Below, piece after piece: positions 27,930 to 38,567 of a DNA stretch of 64,000 nucleotides. The translations under genes and the position numbers were made by a program. Source of the DNA: Planctomycetota bacterium. GTDB taxonomy: Bacteria > Planctomycetota > B15-G4 > SIAN01. The stretch's first letter is position 1. Each line of letters opens with the position of its first letter. The notes under the pieces were generated by a model that was given only the letters and a program-made list of their open reading frames with translations, did not search any database and was not told the DNA's origin. Location: contig JAEUIC010000047.1 in NCBI GenBank assembly GCA_016795285.1, positions 1 to 64,000 of the forward strand, in the 5' to 3' direction.

Positions 27930-29006
27930 ATGCCCGAACTCCCCGACGTCGAGCTCTACCTCCATGCGCTGCGCCGCCGCGTCGTCGGGCGGACGCTGGT
28001 GCGCGTCAAGCTGCTGACGCCGTTCCTGCTGCGCAGCGTGGCGCCGCCGATCGGCGCGGTCGCGGGGCGGCGGATCGTCGCGGTGGAGCGGCTCGGCAAG
28101 CGGATCGTCTTCGAGCTGGCGGCGGAGCGCTCGGCCGCGGGCAGCGGAGAGCGCAGTGGAGAGCGGGGCGACGAAAGCCTCGCCGCGCTGCTCGCTCCCT
28201 CGGGCGCGACCAGCGAGCCGAGCGAGCCGCTCTTCCTGGTGCTCCACTTGATGATCGCGGGGCGGCTCCAGTGGGCCGACGCGGGTGGCAAGGCGAAGGC
28301 GGGCCGCCACGTGCTGGCGCACTTCGAGATCGGCGCGGCCGATGGGCACAGCGGCACAGCAGTGGGCAGCGAAGCAGCCGGCGACGACGCGGCCGCCCCC
28401 GCCACGCTCACGCTCACCGAGGCGGGCACGAAGAAGCGCGCGGCGCTGCATGTCGTCGCGGGGCGCGCGGGACTCGCCGCTCATGATCCGGGCGGCATCG
28501 ATCCGCTCACCGCCGATCGCGCCGCGTTCCGCGCCGCGCTCACGCGGGAGAACCACACGATCAAGCGCGCGCTCACCGATCCGCGCGCCTTGAGCGGGAT
28601 CGGCAACGCCTACTCCGACGAGATCCTCTGGCGCGCGCAGCTCTCCCCCTACCTCTGGACCGAGCGGCTCGACGAGGCGCAGCTCGCGCGCCTCCACGAC
28701 GCGACGCGCGCGACGCTCGCCGAGTGGCGCGATCGCCTCATCGCCGAGACGGGCGAGCAATGGCCCGCCAAGGTCACCGCGTTCCGACCCGAGATGGCGG
28801 TGCACGGCCGCTACGGCGAGCCCTGCCCGAAGTGCCAGGCTCCTGTGCAGCGCATCGTGCGCGCCGACCACGAGACGAACTACTGCGCCCGCTGCCAGAC
28901 CGGCGGCAAGGTGCTGGCCGATCGCGCGCTGTCGCAGCTCCTGAAGGACGACTGGCCGCGCACGCTCGAGGAGTGGGAGGCGTTGAAGGGAGGCGGAGCG
29001 GGATAG
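27930..29006 (+). CDS. mutM: Formamidopyrimidine-DNA glycosylase (Fpg/Nei family)
   Basis: 358 residues. The start is fixed by the invariant PELPDVE N-terminus after Met: Pro2 is the nucleophile and Glu3 the acid. The central helix-two-turn-helix block is ENHTIKRALTDPRALSGIGN followed by AYSDEILWRA. The C-terminal zinc finger has Cys299, Cys302, Cys319 and Cys322 (CPKC ... CARC). It excises oxidised bases, chiefly 8-oxoguanine or oxidised pyrimidines, with AP-lyase activity. It is 70-90 residues longer than usual because of two insertions: a Ser/Gly/Glu-rich stretch at ~70-95 and an Ala/Gly/Asp-rich one at ~128-150, both at loop positions. Which substrate class (Fpg or Nei) it prefers cannot be told from sequence alone. 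Confidence 0.93.
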   Translation: MPELPDVELYLHALRRRVVGRTLVRVKLLTPFLLRSVAPPIGAVAGRRIVAVERLGKRIVFELAAERSAAGSGERSGERGDESLAALLAPSGATSEPSEPLFLVLHLMIAGRLQWADAGGKAKAGRHVLAHFEIGAADGHSGTAVGSEAAGDDAAAPATLTLTEAGTKKRAALHVVAGRAGLAAHDPGGIDPLTADRAAFRAALTRENHTIKRALTDPRALSGIGNAYSDEILWRAQLSPYLWTERLDEAQLARLHDATRATLAEWRDRLIAETGEQWPAKVTAFRPEMAVHGRYGEPCPKCQAPVQRIVRADHETNYCARCQTGGKVLADRALSQLLKDDWPRTLEEWEALKGGGAG

Positions 29007-29032
29007 CGGGGCGACAGGGCAGCGGCGCAGCG

Positions 29033-29063
29033 GGTCAGCGAGGGCGGCAGGTCAGCGAGGGCG
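29033..29063. repeat. Two copies of a 14-bp direct repeat between convergent genes
   Basis: GGTCAGCGAGGGCG occurs at 29033-29046 and 29050-29063, a 17-bp period, in the 74-bp gap between the convergent glycosylase and Trp-rich lipoprotein genes. No hairpin terminator was recognised here. Confidence 0.7.
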
Positions 29064-29080
29064 CGCCGGCAACGCCCTGG

Positions 29081-30888
29081 TCAATCGTCGCGACGCGCGC
29101 CGCTCGTCGGCTCGCGTGCCTCGTCGCTCGCTCCCTCGCCGCTCTCCGCCTCGAACTCCTCGCCCCACGGGATGAAGAGGAAGTGGCCGCCGGTCCGCTC
29201 GCCGTGGCGCTCGCGCCGCCAGACGCGCCAGAGGAAGGAGAAGCGGCTCTCGTCGGCCGCATCGTCGCGATCCCAGGTCATGAAGGGGAAGAGGTCGCGC
29301 GTGACGCGTCCGCCCTTCTCGATGCGGCGGTAGAGGCCCCAGCCGGCGACGAAGCGCGACTCGTCTTGCTGCTCGGTCGAGTGGAGGCACCAGAGCAGCG
29401 CGTCCCACTCGCGCGAGCGCGGCGCGCTCTCGTACTCGAAGAGGAGCGGCACGCGCAGGTGGCGGGCGACCACCGGCTCGTGGTCGGATGCGGCGGCGAG
29501 TGATTCGGGCGCGGCGTCCGCGGTGGTGCGCGACCAGAGGAACCAGTCGAAGAGGAAGCCGACGTGGTCGCGCTGCCGCGGCCCGCCGGCGAGCGAACCA
29601 TCTGGCGCGTTCGCCGCCTCGAACTCCTGGTGGCCGAACGAGAGGAAGGTCGCGACGTGCGCCTCCCAAGAACGCGGATCGCCGTCGCGTCGCGCGCGCT
29701 CCGATTCCCGCGCGTCGCCGTCGCGCTCCGGCGCGTTCGCCGGCGCGTCGCGATCCCACCGATCGAGCTGGAAGAGGAGCGCCGTGCCGAGCTGCAGCTC
29801 GTCGCGGTCCTGCTGCCAGCGCCGGCCATAGAGCGTGAAGAGATCGAGGAACGACTCCTGCGACGGGTGGTCGCTGGTCGCGACGAGCGGCCACGCGCGC
29901 CACGCATCGCCCGTCTCGTCGCGCCGGTGGCGCCCGAGCCCGAGCAGCACCGTCGACTCCTCGCGCTGCAGCGGTCCGTCCGGCGCCGCGCGCAGCGACT
30001 CGTGCGACCAGAACGGCCGCAGCGCCGTGCGCGATTCGGTGGCGCTCCGCTCCGCGCTGAAGAGCGGCCACGCGACCGCGGTGTAGCTCTCGCCCTCCGC
30101 CTCGCTCTGGTGGTAGAGCGGCCCGAGGACGTTGACGAAGCGCGTCGAGCCGTCGGCGCTCCAGCCGCGGCCGCCGAGCGGCGTGATCAGCCGGCGCCGA
30201 TCGCCCTCGCGGGCGTAGTGCCAGAGCGGGAAGAGCGTCTGCGAGTGCGCGTCGCGTTTCGGATCGTCGAACTCCCACCAGAGCGGGAAGAGGACGCGCG
30301 AGTCGCTCTCCCGGTCATGCCACCACAACGGAGCGAGCGCGAAGTGGTCGTGCAGGTCCCACCAGAACGGCGCGACCACCGTCGTGTCGGAGTCGCGGTC
30401 GCGCCAGACGATCGGGAAGAGGCCGAAGCCGTCGATCTTGCCGGGCGTGCCGTCGGCCGCCCGCCGATCGCGCGTCCACCAGGCCGGCCCCGCGTAGTTC
30501 AACTGCCCCCAACCGGCGATCGGGAAGAGGCCGTGCAGGTCGTCGCGCTCGAAGTCGTAGGCGGTGAGCGCCCAATAGTCGCCGCTCTCGAGATCGACGT
30601 GGGCCAGCGGCCAGAGGAGGTCGAGGTCGTCGTCGTCGCGCGACACGAAGGGCCGCGCCGCGAAGCCGTGGTCGTCCCAGTCGAACAGCGGCCAGAGCAC
30701 CGCGTTCTTCGCGCCGTCGGCGTACCAGAAGGGCCAGAGGTAGATGCGATCGGCACCCGGCTCGTCGTCCGCGAAGGGCGAGAGGCGGACCAGCCGATCG
30801 CCCGTCGCGCAGCCGGCGGAGAGCAGCAGCGCCGCGATCCCGCCGAGCGCCCGAACGAGCCATCGACGGGATCGCGGCGCCGGTGCCA

Positions 30889-30889
<1 letters not shown>
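29081..30889 (-). CDS. Trp-rich repetitive lipoprotein, possible beta-barrel or beta-propeller
   Basis: 602 residues. The N-terminus is a lipoprotein signal with lipobox LLSAGC, acylated Cys27. The mature protein repeats a pattern of short strands rich in Trp, Phe and Pro separated by charged turns: IYLWPFWYADGAKNAVLWPL, GLFPIVWRDRDSD, VAPFWWDLHDHFALAPLWW, VLFPLWWEFDDPK, TLFPLWHYAREGDRR, continuing to FLFIPWGEEFEAE. Each unit is 15-30 residues, so most of the chain is beta hairpins. I recognise no named family. A surface or outer-membrane beta structure fits the lipid anchor. Its ATG overlaps the stop of the upstream FG-GAP selenoprotein gene (ATGA), so the two are translationally coupled and may form one complex. 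Confidence 0.8.
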
Positions 30890-32133
<1,244 letters not shown>

Positions 32134-32241
32134 CGCAGACCTCCACCACGGATCGGGCAGCGCCACCCCGCGACGCTCGCGGAGCGGCGAACGGCGGCCG
32201 ATGGTACGGCGGCGCCAGAACGCGGCAATCGGGGCGCACCG

Positions 32242-32838
32242 CTGCCGCCGCGCTTCCGAGCGCAGCTCGCGGGAGGCGAGGAGCTCCACGCGGCGCTCGC
32301 ACCGAACCTGATCGACTTCGAGTTCCTGCTCGACGATCTCGGCACGCAGAGCGACGCGGAGTTGCTCGGGCGCGCGATGAGCGCCATCGGCAGGCTCACC
32401 CTGATCGCGCTGCGCAACGGCCGCATGAAGCCGCGCCTCGCCGACCATGTCGCGCACTTCCTGCGCGAGCTCCGCGACGATCTGCGCGGACCGGGTGTCG
32501 TGCCGGCGCTTTCGCAACTCATGAGCTATGTTCTCGCCGTGGGCGAAGGCGAGCCGCGAGAAGTTCGCGCGACCCTCTTCGCCGCGCTTCCGAACGAGAA
32601 CCGGAGCAACGTCATGTCGACTGCCGACCTGCTGCGCGCGGAGGGGAAGGCTGAAGGAAAGGCCGAAGGGCTCCTCGAAGGGTGGCGCGCCAGCGTCGCG
32701 GGCCTGCTCGAAGCGCGCTTCGGCGAGCTCTCCCCGGCCGCACGGCAGCGCCTCGCCACCGCCGATCTCGCCGCGCTCCACCGCTGGCAGCGGCGCGCCC
32801 TCACGGCTCGCGACGAGGCGGAGCTCTTCGCGGAGTGA
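32242..32838 (+). pseudogene. 5'-truncated Rpn/YhgA-like (transposase_31) gene remnant
   Basis: A plus-strand frame, open after a stop at 32122 and ending at 32836-32838, encodes the C-terminal half of an Rpn/YhgA-like protein: LPPRFRAQLAGGEELHAALA, DFEFLLDDLGTQSDAELLGR, LRELRDDL, LSQLMSYVLAVGE, then the typical GKAEGKAEGLLEGW repeat and a final ATADLAALHRWQ-like domain. The N-terminal PD-(D/E)XK nuclease half is absent and no ATG lies in frame before the conserved part; inner starts (ATG 32377 or TTG 32362) would give only ~155 residues. The upstream limit abuts the start of the selenoprotein gene on the other strand, so a deletion or rearrangement joined the two. Full-length members promote recombination or act in defence. 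Confidence 0.68.
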
Positions 32839-32924
32839 AGCGATCGCCGCGGCGTGCATCGATCGCCGCCGACGCCCTCACCCCACCCTTCCCGCCGGCG
32901 CGCGCCGCGGCAACATGCCGCACC

Positions 32925-35900
32925 ATGAACACCGCCTCCCTGCTTCGCCCCGTCGCCGCCGTCCTCTCGCTCTCCCTCTTCGCGACGCTCCCGATCGCCC
33001 CCGCGCGGACCGCCGCGCCGCTCGCTGCGCCACTCACCGCAGCGCCGCTCGGGGACGAGTGCTGCGCCGGTGGCCATGCGCCGGCCGGGCCCGCGCTCGA
33101 GCCGCCGCGCGCGGCGCCGACCGATTGGGACGTGACCAAGAGCTTCGGCCCGAAGCGCGACGTGACGATCGACACCGACGAGGGGACCTGGATGCAGGTC
33201 GATGTCAGCCCCGATGGGCAGACGCTCGTCTTCGACCTGCTCGGCGACCTCTTCACGCTGCCGATCGGCGGCGGCGACGCGACGCCGCTCCTCACCGGCG
33301 CCGCCTTCGAGTGGCAGCCGCGCTTCAGCCCTGACGGCGCGCGCATCGCGTTCGTGAGCGACCGCGGCGGCGCCGACAACGTCTGGAGCTGCGCGCGCGA
33401 CGGCAGCGATCTGCGGCAGGTCACCAAGGAGGACTTCCGCCTCCTCCACTGCCCCGAATGGTCGCCCGACGGCGAGTGGATCGTCGCGCGCAAGCACTTC
33501 ACCCACACCCGCTCGCTCGGCGCGGGCGAACTCTGGATGTACCACGCCAACGGCGGCGGCGGCGCGGGCGTGCAGCTGACCGAGAAGGCGTCGAACACCG
33601 CCGACCTGAACGAGCCCGCGTTCAGCAAGGATGGCCGCTGGCTCTGGTTCAGCCACGCCGGCGACTTCGACTACAACAAGAACCCCTACCAAGGGATCCA
33701 CGCCGTCTCGCGCATCGATCGCGCCACCGGCAAGCGCGAGCCGTTCAGCGACGGCAGCGGCGGCGCCTGCCGTCCGCGCCCTTCGCCCGACGGCAAGAGC
33801 GTCGCGATGGTGCGCCGCGCCGGGCTGAAGACGGCGCTCTTCGTGCGCGACCTCGAGTCGGGGCGCGAGCGGCTCCTCTTCGACGGGCTCGACCACGACA
33901 CGATGGAGACGTGGTCGACCCACGGCACCTTCCCCGGCTACTGCTGGCTGCCCGACAGCACGGCGATCGTCGTGACGGCCGGCGGCAAGATCGTCCGTAT
34001 CGACGCGGCGAACGGCGCCGCGACGCCGATCCCGTTCCGCGCGCGCGCGACCCACGAGCTGCACGACGCGCTGCGCTTCGCGCGCCCGGTCTTCGAGGAG
34101 ACGGTCCACGCGAAGATGATCCGCTGGCCGCTCGTCTCGCCTGACGGCGCGACCGCCTGGTTCCAGGCGCTCGGCCAGCTCTGGAAGCAGCCGCTCGCCA
34201 GCGGTGCCGCCACGCCGATCGCGCTCGACGCGAGCCACGGCTTCGCGTCCGCGCCGGCCCTCTCGGCCGATGGGCGCTGGCTCGCCTACACGACCTGGAA
34301 GGACGACGTCGGCGGCAAGCTCTGGCTCGCGAGCAGCGACGGCAGCAGCGCGCCGACGCTCCTCTTCGCGCAGCCGGGCATCGTCGCGAACCCCGCCTTC
34401 TCGCCGGCCGGCGACAAGCTCGCCTTCCTGCTCGGCAGCGATGGCGTCGCGCGCGGCGAGTCGCTGGCGGGCGACACGCTGCGCATCGCGTGGCTCGCGA
34501 TCGGAGCGCCGGCCGGCAGCGCGCCGCGCGACGTCGGCCCCGTCACCAATCGCGGCACCAACCGCCGCATGGCGCGCCTCTTCTTCGCGCCCGGCGGCGA
34601 GCAGCTGCTCTGGTTCGAGGATGGCGGCGCCGGGACCGTGCTGGTGCGCGCGACGCTCGATGGCCGCGAGAAGATCGTGCTGGCCACCAACGAGGACGCC
34701 GAGGAGATCGCGCCGTCGCCCGACCTCGAGTGGATCGCCTGGAAGGAGCAGCACCAGATCTACGTGGCGCCCTTCCCGTCGGCGATCGGCCGCACGCTCG
34801 CCATCGGCCGCAGCGGCGCGCCGATGCCGGTGAAGAAGCTCTCCGACATCGGCGGCGCCTGGCCGACCTGGAGCGCCGACAGCCGCTACCTCGCGTGGAC
34901 GCTCGGCCCGCAGCTGGCGATCCAGGAGGTTGCGCCGCTCTTCGCGCCCGAGGCGGCGAAGGTCGCGGAGGCCCCGGCCGAGCCGCCCGCCGAACCGCCG
35001 TCCGCGCCACCGAGCGACGCGCCCGCCGCCGCGAAGCCGGCCGAGTTCACGGCGGCCGGCGTGCGGCCCGACGCTCGCGTGGTGGCGCTCGACGCCGCTG
35101 CGCCGGGCGACGCGCCGCAGGGCCGTTTCGCGATCGTCGGGGCGCGCATCGTCACGATGCGCGGCGACGAGGTGATCGAGGACGGGACGCTCGTGGTCGA
35201 CGGCGCGCGCCTCGTCGCCGTCGGGCCGCGCGCGACGACCACGGTGCCGGCCGGCACGACCGTGATCGACGGCCGCGGCAAGACGGTGATGCCGGGGCTG
35301 GTCGACGTGCACGCCCACCTGCACTACAACGCGCTCGACGTGCTGCCGACGCAGCCGTGGGAGTACCTGGTCAACCTCGCTTACGGCGTCACCACGACGC
35401 ACGATCCGTCGGCCGCGACCGAGCTGGTCTTCGCGCAGTCGGAGCTGGTGAAGAGCGGGCGGATGATCGGCCCGCGCATCTACTCGACCGGCTACATCCT
35501 CTATGGCGCGAAGAGCGCCAACAAGGCGGAGATCGACTCGCTCGAGGACGCGCGCCGCCACCTGAAGCGGTTGAAGGCGGTCGGGGCGTTCAGCGTGAAG
35601 AGCTACAACCAGCCGCGCCGCAACCAGCGCCAGTGGGTCGTCGCCGCCGCGCGCGAGGAGCAGATGCTGGTCGTGCCCGAGGGCGGGTCGCTGCTGGCGC
35701 ACAACCTGACCCACTGCCTCGACGGCCACACCGGCGTCGAGCACAACCTGCCGGTCGCCCCCATCTACCGCGACGTCGCCACGCTCTTCGGCAGCTCCGA
35801 CTGCGGCATCACGCCGACGCTGATCGTCACCTACGGCGGCCTGAACGGCGAGTACTGGTGGTACCAGCACGACCGCGTCTTCGAGAAGGAGCCGCTGCGC

Positions 35901-36356
35901 TCGCTGACGCCGCCCGGCTGGCTCGATGCGAAGGCGCGCCGCCGCGACGTCTTCGCCTTCGACGACGACTTCCAGCACGTGAAGGTGGCGGAGGCGTGCG
36001 CCAAGATCCTGCGCGCGGGCGGCCACCTGCAGCTCGGCGCGCACGGCCAGCTGCAGGGGCTCGGCGCCCACTGGGAGCTCTGGATGCTCGGCCAGGGCGG
36101 CCTCACGCCGCTCGAGGCGATCCGCTGCGCCACCCACTACGGCGCGTGGTACCTCGGCCTCGACGGCGAGATCGGCTCGCTCGACGCCGGCAAGCTCGCC
36201 GACTTCGTGGTGCTGGCGAAGAACCCGCTCGAGTCGCTGCAGAACAGCGACTCGATCGAGCTCACCTGCGCGAACGGCCGTCTCTTCGACGCCCGCACGA
36301 TGGCGCAGCAGCTGCCGACCGCAGCGTCGCGCCCGCGCTTCGCCTGGGAGCGGTGA
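32925..36356 (+). CDS. TolB-like propeller fused to amidohydrolase
   Basis: 1143 residues. ATG 32925 gives an N-terminal signal peptide (LLRPVAAVLSLSLFATLPIA). Residues ~60-690 are WD40/PD40 propeller repeats of the TolB type (DVSPDGQTLVFD, RFSPDGARIAFVSDRGG, EWSPDGEWIVARKHF, ALSADGRWLAYTTWKDD). A Pro/Ala linker follows, then a metal-dependent amidohydrolase: entry strand GARIVTMRGDEVIEDGTL, metal motif VDVHAHLHYN, the Lys of FSVKSYNQPRR, EHNLPVAP, and the closing GSLDAGKLADFVVLAKNP. Such fused proteins are exported, zinc-dependent hydrolases, often annotated as imidazolonepropionase-like or prolidase-like; the substrate is not evident. Four bases separate it from the redoxin-cytochrome gene, so the two are co-transcribed. 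Confidence 0.93.
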   Translation: MNTASLLRPVAAVLSLSLFATLPIAPARTAAPLAAPLTAAPLGDECCAGGHAPAGPALEPPRAAPTDWDVTKSFGPKRDVTIDTDEGTWMQVDVSPDGQTLVFDLLGDLFTLPIGGGDATPLLTGAAFEWQPRFSPDGARIAFVSDRGGADNVWSCARDGSDLRQVTKEDFRLLHCPEWSPDGEWIVARKHFTHTRSLGAGELWMYHANGGGGAGVQLTEKASNTADLNEPAFSKDGRWLWFSHAGDFDYNKNPYQGIHAVSRIDRATGKREPFSDGSGGACRPRPSPDGKSVAMVRRAGLKTALFVRDLESGRERLLFDGLDHDTMETWSTHGTFPGYCWLPDSTAIVVTAGGKIVRIDAANGAATPIPFRARATHELHDALRFARPVFEETVHAKMIRWPLVSPDGATAWFQALGQLWKQPLASGAATPIALDASHGFASAPALSADGRWLAYTTWKDDVGGKLWLASSDGSSAPTLLFAQPGIVANPAFSPAGDKLAFLLGSDGVARGESLAGDTLRIAWLAIGAPAGSAPRDVGPVTNRGTNRRMARLFFAPGGEQLLWFEDGGAGTVLVRATLDGREKIVLATNEDAEEIAPSPDLEWIAWKEQHQIYVAPFPSAIGRTLAIGRSGAPMPVKKLSDIGGAWPTWSADSRYLAWTLGPQLAIQEVAPLFAPEAAKVAEAPAEPPAEPPSAPPSDAPAAAKPAEFTAAGVRPDARVVALDAAAPGDAPQGRFAIVGARIVTMRGDEVIEDGTLVVDGARLVAVGPRATTTVPAGTTVIDGRGKTVMPGLVDVHAHLHYNALDVLPTQPWEYLVNLAYGVTTTHDPSAATELVFAQSELVKSGRMIGPRIYSTGYILYGAKSANKAEIDSLEDARRHLKRLKAVGAFSVKSYNQPRRNQRQWVVAAAREEQMLVVPEGGSLLAHNLTHCLDGHTGVEHNLPVAPIYRDVATLFGSSDCGITPTLIVTYGGLNGEYWWYQHDRVFEKEPLRSLTPPGWLDAKARRRDVFAFDDDFQHVKVAEACAKILRAGGHLQLGAHGQLQGLGAHWELWMLGQGGLTPLEAIRCATHYGAWYLGLDGEIGSLDAGKLADFVVLAKNPLESLQNSDSIELTCANGRLFDARTMAQQLPTAASRPRFAWER

Positions 36357-36360
36357 GGCG

Positions 36361-38106
36361 GTGACGCCCATCGGTCGCCGCTCGCTGCGCCTCGCCGCCG
36401 CGCTGCTGCTCGCGGCCGCTCCGCGCGGCGCGACGCAGGCGCCCGGCGTGCGCGGCGACGCAGCGGTGCCGGGCCGCGCGCCGCTCGCCGACTTCGTGCT
36501 CGAGGCGGCGGATGGGCGGCGGCTCCACCTGGTCGCCGAGGATCGCGAGCGCCGCCTGACGGTGCTCTGGGTCGCGGCGCTCGAGTGCGCGGCGACGCAG
36601 GCGGTCGCGCCTGCGATCGGCGAGCTGGCGCGTGCGCAGGCGCCGCGCGGCGTGCGCTTCCTCGCGCTCGATCCGGCGAGCGGCGACGACGCGGCGGAGC
36701 TGCAGGCGTTGGCGAGCGCGGCACGGCTCGACTTCCCGCTGCTCTGCGATCCGCTGCAGGTGGTGAGCGAGCGGCTCGGCGTGGCGACCACGGCGACGGC
36801 GCTGCTGCTCGATGCGGAGTTCCGCGAAGTGGCGCGCCTCGAGCTCGGCGGCGCCGGAGACGCGGCGACGCGCGTCGCTCCGCTCGCGGCGGCGATCGAG
36901 GCGGCGCTGGCCGCGCGACCGCTCGATCCGACGGCGGCCGCAGCGCCGTCGCACGGCGTCCCGCTCGCGTCGCTGCGCCCCGCCGCGCGCGTCGCCCCCA
37001 CCTTCTTCCGCGACGTCGCGCCGCTCCTCTGGCGCCACTGCGTCGAGTGCCACCGGCCGGGCGAGATCGGGCCGATGAGCTTCCTCGACGGCGAGGAGGC
37101 GCAGGGGTGGGCGCCGCAGATCGCCGAGATCACCGGCGACGGCCGCATGCCGCCGTGGCACGCGAATCCCCGTTTCGGGCAGTTCCGCAACGAGCGCAGC
37201 CTCACCGAGACGGAGAAGCGGACGCTCGCCGATTGGGCGGCGGGCGGTGCGCCGCTCGGCGAGCCGGGCGATGCGCCGCCGCCGCCGACGTTCCCGAGCG
37301 AGGAGTGGTCGATCGGCACGCCCGACCTCGTCCTCGAGCTGCCGGCCGTGCAGTCGATCCCCGCCGAAGGGGTCGTCCCCTACCGCTACCTCCCGGTCGA
37401 TCCGCGCTTCACCGAGGATCGCTTCGTCGAGGCGGTCGAGATCCGACCGACCAACCGCGCGGTCACCCACCACGTCGCCGTCTTCCTGATCCCGCCCGGG
37501 ACGAAGCCGGGCCTCCTCGACCCGAACCACCACTTCGCCGGCAGCGCGCCGGGCGGGCGACCGCTCGAGCTGCCGGCGGGCGAGGCGAAGCGGGTCGCGC
37601 GCGGCTCGCGCTTCCTCTTCCAGCTCCACTACGCGCCGATCGGCACGGCGGCGAGCGATCGCACCCGCATGGCGCTGCGCTTCGCGCGCGAACCGGTGGT
37701 GCGCGAGCACGCCAACTGGACCCTCTCGAACGACCATGTCGTGCTCGAGCCGCAGCAGGCGGGCGTCGAGTTCACGCGGCGCGAAGTGTTCCGCGCGCCG
37801 ATCGAGGTGACCGGCCTGCTCCCGCACATGCACTGGCGCGGCCGCGCGATGCGGGTCGAGCTCGAGCGCGGGGGCGCGCGCTCGATCGTGCTCGACGTGC
37901 CGGCGTTCGACTTCGGCTGGCAGCACACCTACGAGTTCGTCGAGCCGCTCCGTCTTGCCGCTGGCGATGCGCTGCGCGTCACGGCGACCTACGACAACTC
38001 CGCCGCCAACCCGCGCAACCCCGACCCCTCGCAACGCGTCAAGGTCGGCGAGCAGTCGAGCGACGAGATGATGGTGCTCTACGTCGACTACGTGAAGGCG
38101 AAGTGA
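36361..38106 (+). CDS. Redoxin / c-type cytochrome / PHM-like copper monooxygenase fusion
   Basis: 581 residues from a GTG start four bases after the amidohydrolase stop. A signal peptide (LRLAAALLLAAAPRGATQ) precedes three parts. First, a thioredoxin-fold domain (ADFVLEAADGRRLHL, VLWVAALECAATQAVAPAIG) in which only one Cys remains at the active-site position. Second, a cytochrome-like segment with HCVECHRPGEIGPMSFLD and GRMPPWHANPRFG. Third, a C-terminal region like copper type II ascorbate-dependent monooxygenases, with the His ligands in VTHHVAVF, FLFQLHYAPIG and LLPHMHWRGRAM. The architecture occurs in planctomycetes and acidobacteria. A periplasmic oxidase role is inferred. Lost second Cys means disulfide exchange by the redoxin part is unlikely. 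Confidence 0.88.
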   Translation: MTPIGRRSLRLAAALLLAAAPRGATQAPGVRGDAAVPGRAPLADFVLEAADGRRLHLVAEDRERRLTVLWVAALECAATQAVAPAIGELARAQAPRGVRFLALDPASGDDAAELQALASAARLDFPLLCDPLQVVSERLGVATTATALLLDAEFREVARLELGGAGDAATRVAPLAAAIEAALAARPLDPTAAAAPSHGVPLASLRPAARVAPTFFRDVAPLLWRHCVECHRPGEIGPMSFLDGEEAQGWAPQIAEITGDGRMPPWHANPRFGQFRNERSLTETEKRTLADWAAGGAPLGEPGDAPPPPTFPSEEWSIGTPDLVLELPAVQSIPAEGVVPYRYLPVDPRFTEDRFVEAVEIRPTNRAVTHHVAVFLIPPGTKPGLLDPNHHFAGSAPGGRPLELPAGEAKRVARGSRFLFQLHYAPIGTAASDRTRMALRFAREPVVREHANWTLSNDHVVLEPQQAGVEFTRREVFRAPIEVTGLLPHMHWRGRAMRVELERGGARSIVLDVPAFDFGWQHTYEFVEPLRLAAGDALRVTATYDNSAANPRNPDPSQRVKVGEQSSDEMMVLYVDYVKAK

Positions 38107-38161
38107 GCCTGCGGGACTGGCAGCGTGCGACGCGCAGCGCAGCCCCTCGAACCCGCGCCGC

Positions 38162-38545
38162 TCACTTCCGCTTCTTCGCCACCAGCGCGTGGGCGTCGGC
38201 GATCAGCGCGGCCAGTGCGGGACGCGTCACCTTCGCGAGCTCGACCCCGAGCCAGCGGCCGCCCCAGATCGCGCAGTAGGTGCGCGGTTGCGCGGCGACC
38301 AGCGCGTCGAGGTTGGCGGGCTCGACCGCGAGGCTCACGGTCGCGCCGCCGGGCGGCAGCGAGGCGAAGATCCGCCCGCGCACGCGGAAGTCGGGATGGC
38401 CCATGTGCGAGCCCTCCTCCGCTCCCGGCAGCGCCAGCGCGAGCGCGCGCACGTCGGCGGGCCGCAGGGCCGAGCGGCGGCCGGGCGACGCACGCTTCAC
38501 GGCCGCGCCGCGCCGGCCGCCGGTGGCTCGCCGTTTCGGGCTCAT
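38162..38545 (-). CDS. MmcQ/YjbR family protein (DUF419)
   Basis: 127 residues, cytoplasmic. After a basic tail, the protein shows the MmcQ/YjbR pattern: ADVRALALALPGAEEGSHMG, HPDFRVRGRIFASLPP, and WLGVELAKVTRPALAALIAD near the end, with a Lys-rich C-terminus. The fold is a small double-wing DNA-binding-like domain of unknown biochemical role. ATG 38545 was chosen because the residues upstream are not family-like. It is the last gene of a possible minus-strand run with the DUF1579 genes (22-bp gap). It converges with the redoxin-cytochrome gene. Confidence 0.85.
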   Translation of the reverse strand: MSPKRRATGGRRGAAVKRASPGRRSALRPADVRALALALPGAEEGSHMGHPDFRVRGRIFASLPPGGATVSLAVEPANLDALVAAQPRTYCAIWGGRWLGVELAKVTRPALAALIADAHALVAKKRK

Positions 38546-38567
38546 GAGGTTGCGAGCGCGCGTTCCA

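Noticed and set aside
32682..32924. Upstream in-frame start for the TolB-amidohydrolase
   Set aside because: It adds Arg-rich sequence that overlaps the Rpn-like remnant; ATG 32925 puts the signal peptide at the N-terminus.
32526..37319. A 1.6-kb-codon open frame on the minus strand over the amidohydrolase and redoxin genes
   Set aside because: Low-complexity antisense shadow; the plus strand carries clear enzyme motifs and signal peptides.
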